The notes beneath the pieces are model-generated. The model did not search any database and was not told the DNA's origin. It worked only from the letters and a program-made list of their open reading frames with translations. 64,000 nt of DNA from Dipteris shenzhenensis. Its lineage: Eukaryota > Polypodiophyta > Polypodiopsida > Gleicheniales. A program made the position numbers and the translations under genes. Positions 1-10,715 of this stretch are shown in pieces. The stretch lies in NCBI GenBank assembly GCA_047967505.1, contig CM106541.1. One strand, 5' to 3'. Numbering within the stretch: the stretch's first letter is position 1; each line of letters starts with the position of its first letter.

Positions 1-464
1 ATATTCTTTAGTGAGACTTCTAAGTAAGATGGCAATTACAATATCTTCATCAAGATTAAACTTGATGCGAGATAACTGTGTCAAAATGCTCTTCATTGAA
101 TTTAGATGTGAAGAGATGGACTCCCCTCTATCCACTTTTAAGTCAAAGAACTTGATAAGCAAGCTATACTTAGAGCATCTTCCCTATGCTCCAAACATAT
201 GCTCAAGATGAGTCCATGTAGCATGAGCATCTCACATCCATCAATGTGATGAATAAAGGAATCACTCAAACCAAGAGCAATTATAGCAAGTGCTTTTTCA
301 TCTTTTGGAAGCCATGAAGCTTCTCCTTCTCTAGTTGTAGATTTAGTTTCTTTTCCATTTGCTACCTTCCATATTCCCTTTTTCATGAGGATAAACTTCA
401 ATTTTGTTTGCCAAGTGTGGAACCCTTCTCCTTCAAACTTATCTATTTTCAGTTTGGAAGCCAT
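1..464 (-). pseudogene. Copia retrotransposon gag fragment (UBN2/DUF4219 type)
   Basis: Read on the minus strand from an ATG at 464, the protein opens with KLKIDKFEGEGFHTWQTK, typical of the N-terminus of plant Copia Gag, where F-x-G-x-x-F/Y-x-x-W begins the DUF4219/UBN2 region. After about residue 80 the frame shifts. The other minus-strand frame then continues with LEHMFGA, KYSLLIKFFDLKV and a serine/leucine-rich helix, also characteristic of UBN2. The copy runs off the left window edge, so only Gag is visible. The frameshift shows it is not a working gene. The matching primer-binding site and LTR lie to the right at 1445-1713, confirming the minus orientation. Confidence 0.8.
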
Positions 465-1444
465 TTGGGACGTCTTACCAAATTAATGGTAGTGTCTAAT
501 CCCTTTACAAAAGCTCAATCTTTCTGAACAAAAAAATCACCTTCACCATTTAGATGAAAATTGCAAGACAACAATTCTGAAAAACCTAATTGTTTGGCAT
601 AATCATAACCAGTTGGCTTCTCCCACAACCTCTTAACTGGAGTCTTCTTCACCTTGTACTTTGTCTTTGTAGTCTTCTTGACATTTGAAGAGCTTTGAGA
701 ACTTGAGGTTGGCATGTTGTCAAGAGATTAGCACCAACTAAACTAACATTCTTTGAACTAAAATGACACACTTTGAACTGAATTTTGGAAGAATAATCTC
801 TGAACTAAATGTTTACTCCTCAAGCATTTAGTGTAGCATAAAAAACTCCAAAAAATACACTAGAAATGCTTGCAAAGTACATGTAAACTTTGGAGGCTTG
901 ATACCTCACTCCAAGCATCACCAAGATAGGGGCTTTTGCTATGCAATCATAGATCCATATGCAAGAAAGGCTCAGAACAAACCATAGACAAAATGGTGCA
1001 TCATAACTCCCGAGGGCAGCAGCATCTCCTTTGCTTGAGGAAACTATCTTCTCAAAAAAAGTCAAGTAGTTTTTTGCCTAGTTCTCCTTCATTTCTGGAC
1101 CAAGTCACCCTAAAATTCTTCAGAGGGTAGCTCTAGGTGTGGATCAGAGGAATTGCAAGGTAGTTGACTTAGGTGCTAGCAGCATTGCAGAAATGGCGCG
1201 AAAGACACAGAGAGACAGTGCCCAGACATGGCAATGTATTTCGTCAATCCCACCGGTCAGGAAGGTTGCCCAAGATTAGGGAAGGTTTGACTGAAGGGGC
1301 TCCTCAAAGCATTGCATGGATGGAGAGAACAGAGCTTCTCAAGCTCAAGGTAGAAGAGGGAGAGATAGGACGCATTTGGGAAGAAGATAGAATCTAGTTG
1401 GAATCTTCTAGAAATCTCATTCTAGGCACTCAAATTCTAACCAA
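465..1444 (-). other. Untranslated leader or insertion between Copia LTR and gag
   Basis: About 980 bases separate the primer-binding site from the gag ATG, long for a Copia leader, so a later insertion is possible. It holds an ORF at 515-715 (minus, 66 aa, lysine/serine-rich start) and one at 820-1065 (minus, 81 aa, hydrophobic). I recognise neither. Confidence 0.4.
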
Positions 1445-1456
1445 GCTCTGATACCA
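1445..1456 (-). other. Copia primer-binding site (initiator Met-tRNA)
   Basis: Plus-strand GCTCTGATACCA is the reverse complement of TGGTATCAGAGC, the standard plant retrotransposon primer site complementary to initiator Met-tRNA. It lies two bases from the inferred LTR end (TTTACA on the minus strand). Confidence 0.85.
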
Positions 1457-1458
1457 CG

Positions 1459-1713
1459 TGTAAATCCATATGGAAGCAATGAGGCACACAATATAAATCT
1501 TTATTCCAAGAGTGGTTACATATATAGGCAACTGCCTCCATGTAGGTAGATCCTAGATCCACAATCATCTCCCTAATTATCTCAATCAATCACCTCCTAT
1601 GATCACTGACTCATCACACCAACCTGACACACCTAACTAGAACCTTCTAGCACACCTACATTCACACAATTCTTGCATAAGACTCCAAGCCCATAGGTGT
1701 GCACACGCACACA
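1459..1713 (-). repeat. 5' LTR of the left-edge Copia element
   Basis: The LTR ends (minus strand) in ...TTTACA beside the primer site. It contains a TATATATG promoter-like box and an AATAAAG poly(A)-like signal followed by a short R/U5-like segment, the usual layout of short plant Copia LTRs. The right boundary is placed at a CA-rich stretch near 1713 and is only approximate because the partner LTR is outside the window. Confidence 0.6.
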
Positions 1714-1747
1714 CATCAATTTGCCCCTTCACTAGCAATGTGCAACT

Positions 1748-2310
1748 AATTTTAGGATAGCATGGTAGTAGTGTAGGGATAGCACGGTAGTAGTGCGGGA
1801 TAAGTTATCGCCAGTGTGGTGGTTGGTTGCACTAGAATATGAACAGCCACCAACGTGGTGGTTTGCTTCCATTATTACAAGATGATTGGATTTGTTATGG
1901 GAAACCAGCGTGGTGGTTGTTGGGATATACTAAAAGCAAGCATGGGATGGAATTTGATGGTTAATGAAACGGTAAACAGTCTAAAGGGCACTATGTTAGT
2001 ATAACATTGCGAAACAAATTTTAGGATAGCATGGCGGTAGTGTACGGATAGCACGGAAGTAGTGTAGGATAAGTTATTGCCCCTAGCACGGTGGTTGGTT
2101 TGCACTAGAATATGAACAGCCACCAGTGTCATAGTTTGCTTCTAATATTACAAGATGAATGGATTTGTAGGATGTGTGGATTCGTTATGGGAAACCAGCA
2201 TAGTGGTTGTTGGGATCTACTAAAAACAAGCATGGTTTTGCCGTTTGGGATTTACAAAAACAATTTAATAAAACCAGCATGGTGGTTGTTTGGGATATAC
2301 TAAAAAGAAG
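1748..2310. repeat. Direct tandem repeat, ~270 bp unit, GTGGTGGTTG-rich
   Basis: Two long copies (about 1748-1945 and 2018-2234) share the order: GGATAGCATGG, AGTAGTGTAGGGATAGCACG, a GTGGTTGG box, AGAATATGAACAGCCACCA, TTACAAGATGAATGGATTTG, GGGAAACCAGC, and a final TACTAAAA-CAAGCATGG. A partial third copy follows at 2263-2310. A diverged copy occurs 21 kb away at 23777-24004, so this is a dispersed family. No coding sequence or transposase is visible. Confidence 0.75.
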
Positions 2311-3488
2311 CAGTCTCAATACAAATTCCATTTTGTAGGTGGACATATTGTTTCCTTGCAATGAGACTACATACATTTTCTTAGTACTATCTCAGTCGTC
2401 CTCGTCCACCACTCTAAGACACCCCAAGATGTGCTCATGCATGTCTAAATCCAATTTGAGACACTCTTGCCCTTCTTTCGTTGTGGCACAGGTTGCATCT
2501 GGAACTTAATAGCTCTTACTAGATGAGAGTACACACATGTTTGTGGACTCTTATGTAGTAGTTCGTAATTGCGGCCTCTCTTGGATGTTTTTTTGTACCA
2601 AAAAGCTGCGACTACTACATCCCATTTCTCATAGGTTGTTCCCCAATTATCCTTAAATGTTTCCTCAACCTTATACTTAGGTTTTGTGCATTGCAACAAA
2701 AAATATGGGTGATCTTCCCCGTTCTACCCAAAATCTATGACAACTACAAAGTCACCCCCCTCTTCCACACAATTAATGAGGTCATTGAAACTCTCCCCAA
2801 ACTATGGTGAGTCATTTGTCTCTCCATTGTTTGTGACTCCATCTGAATGTAGAGGAAAAACTTGAACTCACTCTAGAGGAAAAACTTGAACTCACTCCCA
2901 CGTCTTCGCAATTGCAATGTTCTCACAATCATCACGATCCCCTATGATGCACGCACTACAAAAACAAGAAAGTTGTCTCATTTTAATTAGTTGGTTGTTT
3001 GAAAACTCATGTAGGAGATGACCTAAACCTAGACCTGGAGCCTGAGGAGCATACTATTAATCGAGCTAAGGAACAAGGTGAAAGCGAGGTCATCTTATCT
3101 TCATATCCGACTCGTGCATATCCATCCTCTACCATTAGGAAAAAAGGGATCTCATTCTGGGGCCTTTTAGGGTTTAGAAAAATAGGCTCTCGACCAATCA
3201 GAAGAGGGCCAATGTAACGTGGAAAAATACCAAAAACCATGTAAAAATATAAAATAAATCGTATTCAAAATCTTTTTATTTTATTATGTGTGACATATGT
3301 GATCTTCGAAAGATGATTTTTTGTGCAGTATTTGATGATTTTGACATCGCCAATGCATCCCGTACTCCCAAATCGATCCTAGAGACACCGTAAACCGACG
3401 CTCGGAGGCTCGAAAAAGGGAAAAAATGCCCGGAATGGGGGATTTGCACAAAAATGCGATTTGGCCAGCCAGCACAGTGCCAGCTGGC
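2311..3488. other. No gene recognised
   Basis: A minus-strand ORF at 2445-2699 (84 aa, basic) and a plus ORF at 2999-3217 are open but match nothing I recognise. A short duplication (AGAGGAAAAACTTGAACTCACTC twice, 2850-2900) and a 9 bp-arm palindrome TTGGCCAGC/GCTGGCCAA (3461-3491) are the only structures seen. Confidence 0.4.
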
Positions 3489-3824
3489 CAAAAATAGGGT
3501 TAAGGGTTTAGGGTACAAAACCCAACCAAATTTACGATTTTAAACCCAGGACATCCTACCACACTGCCACTTGCCCTGCCACTCCATTTGTGGGAAAAAT
3601 TAGGGTTATGGCTTTGAAACATAGGGAATTTAACAAGTTTATGGCTTTTATTCAAGCCACATGGAATACAATTAGTTTTAGGGAATAGAAAATAGGGTTT
3701 AGGGTTTAGAGTACAAAACCCAACCGAATTTTATGATTTTAAACCCAGGGCATCCTATGCCACTTGCCCTTGCGACTCCATTTCTGGAAACAATTAGGGT
3801 TATGCTTTTGTAATATAGAAAAAT
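3489..3824. repeat. Two direct copies (~190 bp spacing) with telomere-like heads
   Basis: Copy 1 (3489-3637) and copy 2 (3680-3824) each begin with AGGGTTTAGGGT-like sequence resembling the plant telomere repeat TTTAGGG. They continue with GTACAAAACCCAACC, GATTTTAAACCCAGG, CATCCTA, GCCACTTGCCCT and AATTAGGGTTATG. The copies are diverged, so the duplication is old. Confidence 0.75.
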
Positions 3825-4123
3825 AATATTTTAAAAAAATCATATTTGGGAGGCCACTGAGACCCTAGCAACCATGTGCATCATTTTTATGCAAAAAGCC
3901 CCCCTACAAGCCCTAAATTCGACATCGTACGACCATAGCCCAGTTTTTGAAGAAACTATAGAAATTGGGCTAGGGTTGCATGATGGTTTCTGCAGAAGCT
4001 GGGATGTTTTCGCACGATGTTGGATTGGGCTTGCATGGGCTTTTTTGCATAAAAATGATGCACATGGTCGCTAGGGTCTTAGTGGCCTCCCAAATATGAT
4101 TTTAAAAAAATTTATTTTCATGT
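3817..4123. mobile_element. Foldback/MITE-like element with ~140 bp inverted arms
   Basis: The left arm (about 3817-3956) and the reverse complement of the right arm (about 3985-4123) align almost end to end. Shared blocks include CATATTTGGGAGGCCACT, GACCCTAGC-ACCATGTGCAT, CATTTTTATGCAAAAA-GCC and ACATCGT-CGA. Only about 25 bases remain as loop. There is no transposase ORF. I could not identify a target duplication with confidence. Confidence 0.8.
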
Positions 4124-4942
4124 GAAAAACCCTTATTCTTATTAATTCTTGAAAAATGATGTTTTATTAATTTATATAATCTTTGGGTTTTGATGTGATA
4201 TGTTGGTTGCAAGATATCTTTGATGCATATACCAGATGCAAGGGTGGAACCAGAGGGACTTCTGGTGGGGGGATGGTTGTGATCAGCCCACTACATCAAC
4301 AGTTCAACATATTTTGGTGTTCCATTGACAATTATTGCCAGATGGAAAGATGAATATCATGAAGTTCAAGGTCCTCAGTCAGATGGTGAAGATGAGGCCC
4401 ATCCATCCTACTGCAGATCGTGTTATTCTGGTTAGGTGTAGTGTAGCTTTATTTTTATTCTCAGACACACGATCCGGTCCTCTCCATAGTATCATAGCTA
4501 TTGCAGGGCTAGCTAGCATTACAAATCCCCAAGCTATAGAGAATGAAATTGTGCAACCCTCTCTACTTCAGCAAGCAAAAAAGGGATCTGAGCCAAGCAG
4601 GAAGAAGCCTAGACTAGAGTAGTTTGTGTGTTCAAGTGGGTGCTCTTTGTAATACCACTCTATGTAATACTACTCTATGTCAATTAAGAATACCATTTTC
4701 AAATTATTTTCTCTTCCTGCTATAGAACAGTGTTTCATTTTCCATGTTAAGTAAAATTGACTATTATTTCCTTTTCATGTTCTATTGAAATTTGATGTTT
4801 ATTATTTCATTTTGCTATTGTATATGTCATAGAAAGTCTTTCATAAGTAAATTGAGATTGCATATAAGTAAATTAATAGATTGCAAATACACTGAAAATA
4901 AATTTGAGATTGCACATACAAAGACAATTCAAAAAAAGACAT
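4124..4942. other. No gene recognised
   Basis: A plus ORF at 4335-4622 ends in a basic cluster (PSRKKPRLE), reminiscent of a nuclear localisation signal, but has no recognisable domain and no promoter context. The rest is AT-rich. Confidence 0.35.
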
Positions 4943-4948
4943 TTTATT
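4943..4948 (-). terminator. Poly(A) signal AATAAA of the histone-like unit
   Basis: The minus strand reads AATATAATAAAATG about 90 bases beyond the histone-like stop at 5037-5039, followed by a T-rich stretch. Its position fits a 3' UTR for that unit. Confidence 0.5.
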
Positions 4949-5036
4949 ATATTGAAAAGAGGTTGATACAAGACAGATGCCCATAGGCAGAGTACATGAA
5001 CTCTAACTATCGCCCAAGGCAGAGCATACAACATCC

Positions 5037-5771
5037 CTAAGTGCCCTTGGGCTTCCTAAGATGGATGATAAATTGCATGTCTGAGGCAGGTCCCTGTGAC
5101 CCTTTTCCCATAAATGGCAGCTAGCTGGGTGTCATCCATGAGGTCTACTAGGTAGGCCTCACCTGCATGCTACATGGCAAGCAAGGCGTCTCCAGAAAAA
5201 TGTCAGGGTGCCTCCACAACTCCACGCCTATAAAACCGAGATGTTGAGATAAGGTTGAGGCCCTACATGACCTCACGTACCACCCTTGCGAAGCTCGCCA
5301 TTGAGATGAGCAAATCGATGGACTTTTGAAACTTTTTGAACTCTCGAAGTGCCACTGTCCCCAGCTTGATTCTGTATCGCCTCATTGGAGGAGGGCCTCT
5401 TTGCCCTTGATGTGGAGGGCCTCTTTGCCCTGTACTTGGAGCTTGGGAACCTCTCCCCCATTGGCATGGACCCTGATTGTCTGTTCTTTCCTTAGTCCTA
5501 TGCTCTATCCTTCACTATTTCTCTTTCTCACACTCCTCCTCTGTGCTCTCCGAGTCATCAGCCACTGCATAATGATCTTCTTATTCCTTCCTTTGTACCT
5601 CTATCTACGGACCTGCTCCTTGCTCCCTGTCTGGCTTCCGGTTGGCAGTTTCTCCCTTCGATGAGGATCATCGGGGGGAGAGGGGGGGAGGCTATCACTC
5701 TTTGTCTCTAAGTCTAGAGGTGGGATTGGCTTTGCTAGTCTCCGTGGTGCCTTGATCTTGGGCTTGGCCAT
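5037..5771 (-). pseudogene. CENH3-like histone H3 variant, degenerate
   Basis: The minus-strand segment 5382-5037 encodes a broken histone H3 fold. The segment RYRIKLGTVALREFKKFQKS matches the H3 alphaN region (RYRPGTVALRE...YQKS). It is followed by a LLIxxxxFARVVREV alpha1-like block, then DALLAM-HAGEAYLVDLMDDT and LAAIYGKRVT, matching alpha2 (ALxAxQEAxEAYLVxLFEDT, LCAIHAKRVT). After a one-base shift comes DMQFIIHLRK, matching DIQLARRIR. Three stops interrupt the core, at least two of them readable as CAG to TAG. The segment between alpha1 and alpha2 is longer than in canonical H3, and the tail starting MAKPKIKAPRRLAKPIPP (ATG at 5771) lacks the ARTKQTARKS signature; both point to the centromeric H3 class. 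The tail also contains shifts and stops. The fold is intronless, whereas plant CENH3 genes usually have several introns, so a retrocopy is possible. Family assignment to H3 is strong; CENH3 is inferred. Confidence 0.78.
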
Positions 5772-5901
5772 GGGGGATGGAGAGAGTGTGTGAGAGAAAG
5801 GGTGAGGGTGCAAGAGATAGGGTGGAAATGCTAGGGGCAAGTGGGAGGTGGTGTGGGAGTGGAGAGCTCTTTAAACAATGAAATGAAAATGAGGCCCATT
5901 C

Positions 5902-5910
5902 TTTTATATA
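5902..5910 (-). promoter_or_regulatory. TATA box upstream of the histone-like ORF
   Basis: The minus strand reads CCTATATAAAAG here, a close match to the plant TATA consensus, about 130 bases upstream of the ATG at 5771. The intervening sequence is CT/CA-rich, as in many plant 5' UTRs. Confidence 0.55.
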
Positions 5911-6066
5911 GGCCCCAATTTTTAAAAATACTTGTTTTAATAAAAACTCTAAAAACAGTAAAATTAGTGTAACCTTGAGCTAAATACTTATAATTAACAT
6001 CCAATAACTCAAAATTTCTCATTTTTATTGCAACTCATGGCCATTATACATTGGCTTTACTGCAAA

Positions 6067-8189
6067 TCACATAACTAAAATTACAAATGCAAAAAGGAAT
6101 TTTAAAGCCTTGACACCACCAAAGCTTGGCTTGCAAGGAACATTTCCTATTTTTCTAGATCTTTTCTCATCTTTTGTAATCTTTACTTGCCTAGAGTGTA
6201 GTCCCATATATGTAAGAACCTTTTCAATTCTTGCAATCATCCTCTCACTCTCTTGTTGGGGCTTCAAGTTTTATGCATTAATGATGTACAGATGCACAAC
6301 TTTTCAATTATTCTCACAATAGTATGAAGCGCACAAATGTGTACTCGCTCAAGAGGAATTTCAAGAATTGGGCCCCATGATAGATCTTTCCCTGGAGCAT
6401 CCCTATCCGGTGCCTTAGTTTTATCTATCTTTGCAAGTTCAGAGGCCCGTTGCTTTTGATTCTTTTTACCACCCTTTGCAGGTACTCTTGTTTGCATGCA
6501 CAGTGGACAAGGATGGCTTGTGTTTGCTCCATGTGCCATATTAAACTTACATTTAATAGTCTTAAGGTTAGCAGCTAGATGCCATTCTACACAGTAGGAT
6601 CCATAGCCCTCAACTTCAAGTAGCTCACCATTTTTATGACCTTTGATCATACTTGGGATATCGGTTTGGTTAAAAAACCACTTCAAAATTGAATGTGATT
6701 CTTTCGGCACTTGCAAAAAAAACTCACATGTTATTTCAAAATATTCTAAAATTCAAATTTCCATCGTACCTCAAAGGCAGCCAACCACCAAATCTCTTGT
6801 TCTGGTTGCATGCTGAATTGTCTTGCATCATCAAGCTCAACTTCAAGGTCCATTATTCTATTCATCATTGTCAAACTAACTCTTTCTAATTTTTTAATCA
6901 TTGACGACCTGACTTTCATCAAGCTTTAGTACAATCTTCAGAGTACCATTGCATTCCTCCATAGGCATATCATAAAACTTCACCATGGCTTGAACTCTTC
7001 GAACATCCATCACAAAGTTAGTGTTGACTATCAATTCCAATTCTTTAGACTCTCCGGCCTTTGTTTTCAAGTTTAGTGTCCTACATACATGCTGGGGCTC
7101 ATCGACTAAATCAAGTATGCCCAAATTGAGTGCTTGCCTCGCCTTATCAACATCAGTTGGTTTAGGAAGCGAGGCTTTAACTTTTGCTTCGATAGAAAGA
7201 CATGTTTTTAAGCTCTTAAATATGAGCCAATATGCCCTTGTACTTATCCCTGTAGTATCACAAAATCCCTGTGCACTAGTTGCATTAAAATGCTCCACAA
7301 CTTTGTTCATTGACTCAATTCTTATCTATGATTTTAGACTTTTGAATTTTGGACGTTGTATAATGGACTCCAACATTTTTTTCATAAACACTTCACCCAT
7401 AGCACCGTAGTGTTCATCATGGATAGACATGAGTTCTAAAACACTCCTACAAGCTCTCACTTGACACTTCCAGTGACCACTTTTCTTGGATATTTCATCC
7501 ATTGGATGCAATTTCCTCTTATGTAGTCTTGGACCCATTGGAGTATCCTTCATGAATGATAATGTTTTTTCTAACTTTTTGTTCTCATCCTTCAGAGCTG
7601 TGTTTTGCATCTATAAGTGAATTGCATTTATAATGCTCTCTCCCAATTGAGCATCTAATGTTTGAACCTTTACCTGTAATTCCTGAATTTTCTTCTCTAT
7701 GCCATCATATGCATACATTTGAAAACTTGTAGCTTGCATAGATGATACCAAATGTTGAATCCAAGCCTCCAGTATTGCGATCCTTTTGTCTCTCTCATGA
7801 AGCAAAGATTGATATTGGTTGTGAAGGCTACTTGCTCCATGACCAATCAACCTTCAATAATATCCTAACAAACCATTCTCACCCTTACATAGGAACTTTT
7901 TTAAGCTGGTCAATCCATGGAATTGAGGAGTCTTATAAGTTTGTGGATCTACTGGATATATTTTCCCTTCTAACCACAAGTCCATATGTGTTTTTCCTTG
8001 ATTTTGAAGAGCTACTAAATCACTTTCACTTGTTAAGGAGGATTCATTCCTCTTTAAAACTGGTGCATTCTCTGCATCTATTTGAAAATGGATATCCACC
8101 TTTTTTAAATTTCGAGCGGCTTGCATGATTTCATGCACTTTCCACCTAGTATAATATAACATTGACATCAACAAACAATATACAAACAT
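6067..8189 (-). pseudogene. Unrecognised long gene with in-frame stops, transposase-like
   Basis: From about 8189 to 6264 one minus-strand frame stays open apart from stops near 7854, 7611, 7326 and 6894, with no frameshift. An apparent GT-AG intron of about 60 bases lies near 6712-6772. A last segment (6267-6067) continues in another frame. Features visible: an N-terminal segment with SLTSESDLVALQNQGKTHMD; a coiled-coil-like stretch (about 7830-7560); KVKASLPKPTDVDKARQALN; and a C-terminal block with WHLAANLKTIKC, a CPLC motif, and WGPILEIPLERVHIC. The CPLC block resembles RNase H-like domains of some eukaryotic transposon proteins, but I cannot name the family. A possible upstream exon with a splice acceptor lies at 8161-8168. 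Confidence 0.45.
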
Positions 8190-8329
8190 GACATGTTTCA
8201 GAATAGTATCAAACCAAGTAAAAATGAAAATCCCAATTGCATGAAAAATCTAACAATTGAAATCTAAAAATTCAAAAAAACATTTACTTATCATCAAACA
8301 TTGTTAAACTATGTGAATGAACAATACCT

Positions 8330-9160
8330 CACAGGGATCTTTGAAGGAAAGATGTGATTAAACTTGTCCTTCTCAATGGTCCCTCTTGTAATCCAAGATG
8401 CTGAAGTTGATGGATTTTTCTCCAAAACTAATTATATGCTCCCAAACGACTCCAAATCTATTTCAAACCATATTCTGTAAAAAACCTCAATAGTAAGAGT
8501 GTATCTTTTAAAACAAACAAATATTTCTTGCTCTTCAAATCAGGTATTAAAAGAAAATAACACAATTATCAAAACAAACTACAAATTAACTGCTTCTTCA
8601 AAGTTGCATCATAAAATCTCGTTATTTTCATTGTCTTACATTGTTCTAAAGGTTTTATCACCTGAATCTCCCTGCAAGTTGCTCTAATAGACCCTGATTT
8701 GAGTTTAAAACTAAAACATTCTAAAACTACATGAATGAACAGTACCTGATTCTTGGAGCAAGGTTCCTTGAAAGAAAAATGTGATCAAATTTGTCCCACC
8801 CAATGGTCCCAAATGTGTTCCAGGGTTGATAAAGTTGATGATTCTTGCTTCAAAACAAATTCTATGCTCCCAAACATCTCAAAATCTATTTCAAGCAATA
8901 TTATGTAGAAAATTATTGTAAAAGACTCATTTCTCATGGAATTTCTTACAAAACAAACAAATTTTTTCAAACCATGTAATAAAACAAAACAACACAACTA
9001 CACAAAATGAACTACGAACTAGCTGTTTCTTCAAAGTTACATCATTAACAAACAAATCTTGTCATAATCACTATGTTGCATTGTTCCAAAGATTATCTCA
9101 CCTGAATCTCCATATAAGCCTGTCTGGATGGACCCCAAACCTTTACAAATGGTTTGAAAT
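8330..9160. repeat. Tandem duplication of a ~413 bp unit
   Basis: Unit 1 (about 8330-8744) and unit 2 (about 8745-9160) align throughout: GAAAGAAAAATGTGATCAAA, TGTCC...CAATGGTCCC, TATGCTCCCAAAC, CAAATCTATTTCAA, CTTCAAAGTT-CATCAT and CACCTGAATCTCC. The left ends encode, on the minus strand, an exon-like stretch just upstream of the 6067-8189 frame, so the duplication may have copied its 5' exon. Confidence 0.7.
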
Positions 9161-10661
9161 CATGCACCCTTAGAGATTGCAATAGGAAAAGTGACTAGTC
9201 TTGAGAGATGGGCTAAAGAAAGATTGATTTTCATGCATCAGCAATAACTGCAATGCCTGAAAGTTAATCTTCTTTGATCCTTTCTCAAAGAATCTAATCT
9301 AGTAGCTCCTTCTAAGCTCCAAACACCGTACAACATTCATGGCTCACTCAGAACATTGATTGCCTTGTCTTCCTGAATGAAATGATTTCAGATCATAGGA
9401 GAATCTCATATGAGAGAGGAAGTGGCCAGATTTGAAGGAGAAGCGCACAAAATAGAGAAAGGATAAGGTAGGCTGAATCTCATTCAAAAATCTTGAAAGT
9501 TTTGAAAGATTGAGAGTGAAATGGGAACGAAATACAGGTAGAGAAGAGACGTGACGAGATTTTGGCACGAGAGTCCATCCCATGAGAGGGAGAATAGAGA
9601 AAGAAGCTTTGACCCGCTCAGGAGCTAGTAGAAATTTTGAAAAGAGGGATGAAGCAAAGAAAAATTCGAAATGGTGCTCAGAAATGAGGGGGAAGCAAGA
9701 GGAATGAGAGAGAATGAAAGGAGCGTGGCAGTTGGATGGGGGGATTTGGTTTAAGGTCAAATGGTACAAGTTTGGTTATAGTTTAAAAATGTAATGGGAG
9801 AGTTGAGGTAGCAAGTGGGTGCTCCACATCATTGTTTGAGCCATTGGATAAAGAAATAGAGAAGTCGGGCCACTTCCAATATTCTATTGCCCTCCACCAG
9901 CCAATATTCTATTGGGTTTTATTCACCTTATTCTTCCATGTCGCCAGCCTAAGGGCTCCCTTATAGGGCCCTTTTTGAGTCCCAATTTTTTGTAATAACT
10001 AAATTGTTTTTCTGATGATGTATTGGCAATCATGTGGAGCGCAGCTCTCTTTGTAGCTAACATATTAGCACTTTGCAAAGTCTCCTTTGACAACATCAAG
10101 TGACGTCTTCAAGTTATCAACAATTGTCATTGATATTAAATCCTTTGGAAATTCTGTCTTGTTCACACTCTTTCATGTCGAGTTCATGTCTGGATATCGT
10201 ATTTGACCTTGTCAAAATGTTTGCCTTTGCATTCAAGTCAAGTTTTCTGGTCAATTGTTTGAATTTTTGCACAATTGCCAAGGTCATGTGTCACATGCTC
10301 CGTTCCGATAACTTTAGTAAAGATAAGCAGGATTCGTCTTCACTTAGCAGAAGTGTGTTAGATGGCTCTACTAATGGCATCACATCGACATTAGACTCCA
10401 CTACATTTAAAGTCAAATCATCCATCATGCACACAACCTTTCAATGGTGAGGATTCGACATCTTTTTTCAATATTATGTTTGTCAAACTCAATATTATTA
10501 AAAATTCTTAATTTTGATCGAAATTTTTGCGAACTTTAGTTGCATTTTTCAACTTAGATGTCTCAAATATTTTTTCCGTATATGTTTTCCTTTTTTCAAC
10601 TTTTTATCCAATTGATGGAATTAATAGTAATATGGCTCATGAATTATCGATGGGACTTTTT
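9161..10661. other. No gene recognised
   Basis: The longest ORFs (9344-9769 minus, 141 aa, Phe/Ser-rich; 10100-10450 plus, 116 aa) show no motif I recognise and have no neighbouring splice or promoter signals that support them. Confidence 0.35.
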
Positions 10662-10715
10662 AATCTACACACACACAAACACACGCACACACACACACAC
10701 ACACACACATACACT
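10662..10715. repeat. (CA)n microsatellite
   Basis: An almost uninterrupted CA tract with a few single-base substitutions. Confidence 0.9.

Noticed and set aside
3461-3491. Small palindrome TTGGCCAGC/GCTGGCCAA
   Set aside because: Only 9 bp arms and no context; expected by chance.
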